NCBI RefSeq assembly: GCF_902806685.2
Contig: NC_048557.2
Location: 6,754,666 to 6,818,665 of the forward strand
Direction of reading: 5' to 3'
DNA: 64,000 bases
From: Maniola hyperantus
Taxonomy: Eukaryota > Arthropoda > Insecta > Lepidoptera > Nymphalidae
Shown one piece after another: positions 59,297 through 64,000 of this stretch. The notes under the pieces are model-generated. The model saw only the letters and a program-made list of their open reading frames with translations. It was not told the origin of the DNA and searched no databases. The first letter of the stretch is position 1. Every line of letters begins with the position of its first letter. The translations under genes were made by a program, and so were the position numbers.

Positions 59297-59422
59297 ACAT
59301 GTCCATTTTTGGCGGCTCTGTGTAGGGGGGTGGAGGAGAACTTGTGCACCCTCCAATTCGGGTACTTGTAGTGGTGCACCAACGTTGGATGCGTGGCTAA
59401 CAAATGCTTCACGGTCGGCAAC
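59297..59422 (-). CDS. ANKS1: ANKS1-like adaptor, exon with ankyrin repeats 4-5
   Basis: Internal 126-bp exon with acceptor TTACCAG|G and donor CATGT|GTAAGT. It begins with the third base of the Arg codon split after AAQYG, giving AAQYGRLPTVKHLLATHP, and then FSSTPLHRAAKNGHV. The pattern GRL..VK.LL..HP.L is that of vertebrate ANKS1 (GRLEVVKMLLNAHPNLL, from memory) and does not fit Caskin. Between the two repeats there are about eight residues (KYPNWRVH region) more than I expect from vertebrates. The exon ends in phase 2 and joins the exon at 55291 to restore NGHVEVVQLLLAAG. The donor strength and phase agreement make the assignment firm. Confidence 0.9.
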
Positions 59423-59707
59423 CTGGTAACAATATGTTGCTCATTATGACATGCAACAGGTACAACATATAAGAAACAACATATAAGGTGCAACATATAA
59501 GAAACTTTAGTTATAAAATAAAAAAAATAAAAAATACAATAATGATATTTTCTTAGGACACACATAGTAGAAGAAAGGTGCAGACTGCAGACAAACTATA
59601 AGATACCACAAGGGTTGCTATATTATAGTTGCTAGTAGCAGAGTAGTAGGGGGCAAGTGCCAGGCCCTAAAATACCAAACTTGGCGCACTCTCAACGAGG
59701 CGAGGGA

Positions 59708-59960
59708 ATCGCAACGAGTCCGACCTACTATCGTCAGCGATAGTATGGCCCTGTGGAGATTGTTCTTTATGAGTTGTATCGTATTTGGTGGCGCTGCGAG
59801 ACTATCGCCGCAATTCTCTCGTCCATGGAAATCGCAACGAGTCCGACCTACAATCGTCGGCAATAATATCGCCATTTGGAGATTGTTCTATATGAGTTGT
59901 ATCGAATTTGATGGCGCGGCGAAACTATCGCCACAATTCTCTCGTCCGTGGAAATGGCGC
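59708..59960 (+). repeat. Tandem dimer of a 123-bp dispersed repeat
   Basis: The units begin at 59708 and 59831 ('atcgcaacgagtccgaccta') and contain 'gcgagactatcgccgcaatt' and 'ctctcgtccatgg'. A diverged single copy lies at 30070-30145, between two coding exons. Non-coding. Confidence 0.75.
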
Positions 59961-60129
59961 CTAAAAATCGGACATGCGTTTAGGTTTCATACCCGAAGGG
60001 CGTCAAGAGGACCCGCTCGCTAGGATTAAGGTTTTCAAAAATCCCGTGGTATCTCTGTACTATTACAACATCTCACAACACCTAAGGGGAAAATAGAGCA
60101 AAACGGCAAATATGTAAAACTTTATATAA

Positions 60130-60341
60130 TCCATACTAATATTATAAATGCGAAAGTGTGTCTGTCTGTCTGTCTGTCTGCTAGCCTTTCACGGCCCATC
60201 CATTCAACCGATTTCGATGATTTGGTACAGAGATAGCTTCGATCTCTGGGAAGGACATAGGCTACTTTTTATCCCGGAAAATCAAAGAGTTCCTATGGGA
60301 TTTTTAAAAATCTAAATCCACGCGGACGAAGTCGCGGGTAT
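60130..60341 (+). repeat. Dispersed 'gcgggcatcatctag' family copy
   Basis: 'actaatattataaatgcgaa' to 'gcggacgaagtcgcgggtat'. It lacks the final 'catcatctag' and is followed directly by a LINE 3' end. Confidence 0.78.
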
Positions 60342-60515
60342 CAAAGTCAAAGTCAAATGATTTATTCAAAATAGGTAATAAATTACTCTTATTGATGGTC
60401 TGGTATGGTGTTAGATTTGTTAGATATAGTGGTGATAATTATAACGCAAACTTAAAACTAAAGCTACGAGGGTTCCAAACGCGCCCAGGTCTGAGAAGAG
60501 CCCACAACAAATCAT
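60342..60515 (-). mobile_element. LINE 3' UTR fragment, reverse
   Basis: Minus-strand reading 'gttgtgggctcttctcagac', 'ccctcgtagctttagtttta' and a tail of 'tttgactttga' repeats. Relatives: 1163-1320 (reverse), 24860-25030 and 44405-44560 (both plus). Probably the 3' end of one LINE family; no coding part is present. Confidence 0.65.
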
Positions 60516-60736
60516 CTAGTATAGCATAAACTGACCAGGGAGTAGTAAGTTTTACCTAGGTAGGTACTCCACATAACCACATAAATACAGAAACGAAGTT
60601 GTGTCCGTCCGCAAACTATCCCTAAGTAGCTAAAATCTAATTTCTAAAGACCGCGCTCTCAAAGAGATAGTTTAGTAGGTATGTATGTTTACGCTTCGCA
60701 AAGTTTTATAGGATTATACTTACGCAAAACCACAGG

Positions 60737-60827
60737 GTACGCGACAGGTCGAGATGGCACTCGGGGAGGGAACCACCGCGCTAAACCCTCATACCCCGAT
60801 TGCCATCTCAACCTGTCACGGACTATA
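60737..60827. mobile_element. GC-rich palindromic MITE, internally deleted copy
   Basis: 'gtacgcgacaggtcgagatg' at the left and 'gattgccatctcaacctgtc' at the right, with only about 30 bp of interior left. Confidence 0.8.
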
Positions 60828-61073
60828 AACGGGTACTCAAATACTGCTAACTGTTACCACGAAATAGTAATTACTGGCGTGATATACCTACCTACAGTAT
60901 TTCTAACGCAAAACCACAAAATATATAATGATATTATATGTTTATTACTCTAAAACAAATTCTAATTTAAATTCCAAAATAAGCAGGCGTTATTTTGCGG
61001 AAGTACAATGCTAATAATACAATAATATAAGGAACCACAAGCTTAATTCCCTATAATCCGCCAAAACAGACAA

Positions 61074-62460
61074 AACGTTCCGCAAAGTGACGTCAGCCCC
61101 CCGGTCCACTAGTTGAGCAACCACGTTCACGAAGCCATATTGCGCTACCTTCTTTCATATTATGCTATCATAAGGACGTTGTAATCCTTGTCTTACCTGC
61201 CATATTGAGCAGCCAGGTCCAGAGCTGATTCGTCCTTAACGTTCCGCAAAGTGACGCCAGTCCCCCTGTCCACTAGTTGAGCAACAACGTACACGGAGCC
61301 ATATTGCGCTACCTTGTTTCATATTATCCTATCATAAGTACACTGTAATCCTTGTCTTACCTGCCATATTGAGCAGCCAGGTCCAGAGCTGATTCGTCCT
61401 TAACGTTCCGCAAGGTGACGTCAGCCCCCCTGTCCACTAGTTGAGCAACCACGTTCACGGAGCCATATTGCGCTACCTTGTTTCATATTATCCTATCATA
61501 AGTACGCTGTAATCCTTGTCTTACCTGTCATATTGAGCAGCCAGGTCCAGAGCTGATTCGTCCTTAACGTTCCGCAAGGTGACGTCAGCCCCCCCTGTCC
61601 ACTAGTTGAGCAACCACGTTCACGGAGCAATATTGCGCTATCATGTTTCATATTATCCTGTCATAAGTACGCTGGAATCCTTGTCTTACCTGCCATATTG
61701 AGCAGCCAGGTCCAGAGCTGATTCGTCCTTAACGTTCCGCAAAGTGACGCCAGTCCCCCTGTCCACTAGTTGAGCAACAACGTACACGGAGCCATATTGC
61801 GCTACCTTGTTTCATATTATCCTATCATAAGTACACTGTAATCCTTGTCTTACCTGCCATATTGAGCAGCCAGGTCCAGAGCTGATTCGTCCTTAACGTT
61901 CCGCAAGGTGACGTCAGCCCCCCTGTCCACTAGTTGAGCAACCACGTTCACGGAGCCATATTGCGCTACCTTGTTTCATATTATCCTATCATAAGTACGC
62001 TGTAATCCTTGTCTTACCTGTCATATTGAGCAGCCAGGTCCAGAGCTGATTCGTCCTTAACGTTCCGCAAGGTGACGTCAGCCCCCCCTGTCCACTAGTT
62101 GAGCAACCACGTTCACGGAGCAATATTGCGCTATCATGTTTCATATTATCCTATCATAAGTACGCTGTAATCCTTGTCTTACCTGCCATATTGAGCAGCC
62201 AGGTCCAGAGCTGATTCGTCCTTAACGTTCCGCAAAGTGACGCCAGTCCCCCTGTCCACTAGTTGAGCAACAACGTACACGGAGCCATATTGCGCTACCT
62301 TGTTTCATATTATCCTATCATAAGTACGTTGTAATCCTTGTCTTACCTGCCATATTGAGCAGCCAGGTCCAGAGCTGATTCGTCCTTAACGTTCCGCAAA
62401 GTGACGTCAGCCCCCCTGTCCACTAGTTGAGCAACCACGTTCACGGAGCCATATTGCGCT
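61074..62460 (-). repeat. 164-bp tandem array derived from the third ankyrin exon and its intron
   Basis: About nine head-to-tail copies, with equivalent points (gttccgca) at 61077, 61241, 61405, 61569, 61734, 61898, 62062, 62227 and 62391. The spacing is 164 bp, or 165 where a C tract gained one base. Each unit holds the last 114 bp of the exon at 62347-62492 and the first 50 bp of the following intron, including the donor GTAAGA. The left-most copy is cut off before its donor, so eight donors exist in total. Sequence variants repeat every three units, giving a higher-order period of 493 bp: the blocks 61241-61733 and 61734-62226 are almost identical. The units lack a good acceptor, 164 is not a multiple of three, and the C-tract variants shift frame, so the extra copies are most likely intronic. 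Confidence 0.93.
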
Positions 62461-62492
62461 GCCATTATTAGTGGCGTTTCTTGATTCGCTGT
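62347..62492 (-). CDS. ANKS1: ANKS1-like adaptor, exon with ankyrin repeats 3-4
   Basis: Internal 146-bp exon with acceptor TTTGCGCAG (62500-62493) and donor GCAG|GTAAGA (62346-62341). It is entered in phase 0 and leaves in phase 2. It reads TANQETPLIMAAQYGSVNVV, then AQLVDRGADVTLRNVKDE and SALDLAAQYG. This aligns with the third and fourth ankyrin repeats of ANKS1A (NETALHCAAQYGH, then TPLDLAALYGR, from memory). The last 114 bp of this exon plus the first 50 bp of its intron form the unit of a tandem array extending left to 61074. This right-most copy is the only one with the complete exon and a usable acceptor, so it is the one I take as functional. Confidence 0.9.
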
Positions 62493-62577
62493 CTGCGCAA
62501 ATAACAAACAAAATGAACAAGCGAAATATTTTATAAGTATTTTAACATTCTTGATGAACAGATTTCGTGTAACTTAC

Positions 62578-62731
62578 CACTAAATCTATATTTACAGGTG
62601 GGTTGTGAGCTAGCAGCATGGTAACAATGGCTGAATCGCCCTTCCACGCCGCCAGGTGGAGGGGCGAAGCGCCCGTCTTGTCCACGACGGACGGCGACGC
62701 GCCAGCCGATAGGAGAAGGCGGACTACCTCT
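62578..62731 (-). CDS. ANKS1: ANKS1-like adaptor, exon with ankyrin repeats 1-2
   Basis: Internal 154-bp exon with acceptor TTGTTACAG and donor GTG|GTAAGT. The first nucleotide completes the Thr codon split at the previous exon, giving LNGHTEVVRLLLSAGASP. The second repeat contains ASPLHLAAWKGDSAIVTMLL. The segment PLHLAAWKGD followed by IV is the best family-diagnostic match: ANKS1A has PLHLAAWKGDAQIVRLL, whereas Caskin has PLHYAAWQGR at this place (both from memory). The exon ends in phase 0 after NIDLV. The upstream intron is only 238 bp and is mostly filled by a dispersed repeat. No frameshift or stop is seen. Confidence 0.9.
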
Positions 62732-62754
62732 CTGTAACAAAGAGTGACATTTCA

Positions 62755-62930
62755 AATCAAGACCCATCTTCTTTGAAGTGCCTGCCAAATTTCATGATTC
62801 TAGGTCAACGGGAAGTACCCTGTAGGTTTCTTGACAGACAGACGGACAGACAAACAGACAGACAGACAGAAAACAAAGTGATCCTATAAGGGTTCCGTTT
62901 TTCCTTTTGAGGTACGGAACCCTAAAAATT
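62755..62930 (+). repeat. Dispersed 'gttccgtacc' repeat filling a short intron
   Basis: The stretch contains 'gattctaggtcaacgggaag', a run of 'gacagacagacg' units and 'ttccttttgaggtacggaac'. A related copy lies at 42280-42420, and others with parts of it at 55585-55690 and 57000-57240. It takes up most of the 238-bp intron between the exons at 62731 and 62970. Class is uncertain; it behaves like a non-autonomous element or a LINE 3' end. Confidence 0.7.
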
Positions 62931-62969
62931 GGTAAAATTTTAGAAAAAAATATTTAAAAAAAAACTTAC

Positions 62970-63047
62970 GTATGACCATTGAGACATGCGTGGTGAAGCG
63001 GAGTGTAGCCAGTGTCATCTTGCACATTTAGGCCACATTTTCTTAAA
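62970..63047 (-). CDS. ANKS1: ANKS1-like adaptor, exon with first ankyrin repeat (first in-window exon)
   Basis: Internal 78-bp exon, the most 5' exon of the gene seen here. The acceptor is a pyrimidine tract ending TTGCAG (63048) and the donor is GTAAGT (62969-62964). It reads LRKCGLNVQDDTGYTPLHHA then CLNGHT, with the last codon split. DTGYTPLHHA closely resembles the first ankyrin repeat of vertebrate ANKS1A (DSTGYTPLHHAALNGH, from memory). Ankyrin repeats are protein-binding modules, and ANKS1 proteins are cytoplasmic adaptors that in vertebrates act downstream of receptor tyrosine kinases. The exon begins and ends inside codons, and its phase fits the next exon exactly. The start codon and N-terminal residues must lie in exons beyond the right edge. 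Assignment as an exon is firm. The family name rests on the whole exon set. Confidence 0.85.
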
Positions 63048-63121
63048 CTGCAACAAAGAAAAACAAAATTTAAAAAAAAAAACTCAAATTAAAAAACTAT
63101 TCGCAGTCGGTAGGATTCGAA

Positions 63122-63123
<2 letters not shown>

Positions 63124-63157
<34 letters not shown>

Positions 63158-63740
63158 CCGCTGGTAAAAATGCTATTAGGCATGCCGCACAAGGGCGGGT
63201 ATGTGGGACTCACTCGCGGTTTGTTTAACCGCCATCAGCATACCCACTAAAAAACCCAGCGGTGCCGTCCGCGTCAAGTATAAGACGTCTCAGGATCCCG
63301 GATATCGGATGCGACTGAGACGTCCTGGCGTTGGGCCGGCACAAGTTTACTCCCAATGCCTAGGGCCGGAGAAGGTGAGCATACTGTCTCCTTCTCCTCC
63401 CCTGTCTTCTTCTGCGGAGCGGGTGGGCGTCGGCGTCCAGCTCTCGTTCCCGCTCCGCGGCCTCCTTCAGTGATATGACAGTTTCACAGAAGGAGGCCAT
63501 TACGCCCCAGCTGGTCTCACTACTGATCATCTCGTCTATTGCATTTGAAAGTGAGAGGCTTCCTCTGAGGGTCGACGACAGGATGTGCCGCTGGGGTCCC
63601 CATGCCGCACACTCTACCAAAGTGTGATGTGCCGTATCTTCTGGTGCACCACACTCGTGGCAGGCCGGCGTCTCCTCCCGTCTCGCAATCTTCCGCAATC
63701 TCCGTTCTCGCAAGTTAATTCCGGTCTTGCAAGATAACCG
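63124..63740 (-). mobile_element. 5'-truncated R1-like LINE fragment with poly(A) tail
   Basis: On the minus strand a 117-codon open frame (63713-63360) contains PACHECGAPEDTAHHTLVEC, the CCHC-type zinc knuckle and flanking residues typical of the C-terminus of R1/LOA-clade non-LTR retrotransposon ORF2. A 3' region follows and ends in 34 uninterrupted A (plus-strand T at 63124-63157). The reverse transcriptase and endonuclease parts are missing, as expected for 5' truncation during target-primed integration. The long pure A tail suggests a fairly young insertion. It lies in the intron upstream of the first in-window ankyrin exon, in the sense orientation of the gene. Confidence 0.8.
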
Positions 63741-63883
63741 GAATTATTTGATGAATTTGGGTGGTGTAAATAATTTGTCGGCCAAGCTAGCAGTCAAGGC
63801 CGTCGGGCGCATTTCCCAGAAGACGTAGGTTCAAATCTTAACAGTTCTACAATTTTAATTGTTCCGTACCTCAAAAGGAAAAA

Positions 63884-64000
63884 ACCGGCCAAGTGCGAGT
63901 CAGGCTCGCGCAATGAGGGTTCCGTACTACAGTTATATTTTTTAGACATTTTGCACGATAATTTAAAAACTATGATGCATAAAAATAAATAAAAATCTGT
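63884..64000 (+). repeat. Dispersed repeat 'ccggccaagtgcgagtcagg', running off the right edge
   Basis: This matches the element at 2043-2180 (plus) and its reverse copies at 2410-2544 and 18420-18624: 'aaaaccggccaagtgcgag' followed by a stretch containing 'gttccgtactaca' and 'gacattttgcacgataat'. It is cut by the window edge. Probably a non-autonomous element common in Lepidoptera. Confidence 0.75.

Noticed and set aside
61074..62346. Extra ankyrin copies as real coding exons
   Set aside because: The units have no convincing acceptor, the 164-bp spacing breaks frame, and C-tract variants shift the frame. Only the right-most copy has the full exon.
55061..63047. Gene identified as Caskin
   Set aside because: Repeats 5-6 fit Caskin equally well, but PLHLAAWKGD..IV, the GRL..VK.LL..HP pattern and the absence of an SH3 domain after the ankyrin repeats favour ANKS1.

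Overview
This is an AT-rich animal genomic window, most likely from a moth or butterfly. The tRNA-headed SINE copies (for example 46487-46798), the many short repeats ending in 'gaagtcgcgggcatcatctagt', the RTE-type LINE tails and the abundant palindromic MITEs are together typical of Lepidoptera. There is no prokaryotic gene organisation, CRISPR array or operon.

One gene accounts for all protein coding I can support. It is on the minus strand and enters from the right edge. I assign it to the ANKS1 (Odin/AIDA-1) family of ankyrin-repeat adaptor proteins. Nine exons, plus one mutually alternative terminal exon, were placed by splice sites, phase agreement and protein similarity. Exons at 63.0, 62.7, 62.4, 59.4 and 55.2 kb build six ankyrin repeats. 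A large exon (48360-51015) then carries a long disordered, tyrosine-motif-rich region. Exons at 30.3, 29.7 and 23.8 kb continue the linker up to a motif that in vertebrate ANKS1 proteins precedes the SAM domains. The N-terminus lies beyond the right edge, and the SAM and PTB exons were not found, presumably lying beyond the left edge. A further exon (51166-52270) is entered in the same phase as the large exon but ends in its own stop codon and is followed by AATAAA, so the gene probably makes a short isoform of ankyrin repeats plus a tyrosine-motif tail.

Two ankyrin exons have been copied locally. The 3' part of the third-repeat exon, with its splice donor, forms a 164-bp tandem array of about nine copies (61074-62460) with a 493-bp higher-order period. 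The last ankyrin exon has a partial second copy at 54780-54915 whose splice donor is better than that of the exon in use.

The introns (up to about 18 kb) are filled with mobile and repeated DNA: about eleven copies of a GC-rich palindromic MITE, several other foldback elements (one a perfect 66-bp inverted repeat), SINEs of two tRNA-derived families, RTE and R1-type LINE fragments, two neighbouring unrelated minisatellites (87 bp x 6 and 92 bp x 9), a long GT microsatellite and a G-rich tract. Roughly 1-23.6 kb, 31-37 kb and 42-47 kb contain only such repeats and unassigned AT-rich sequence.
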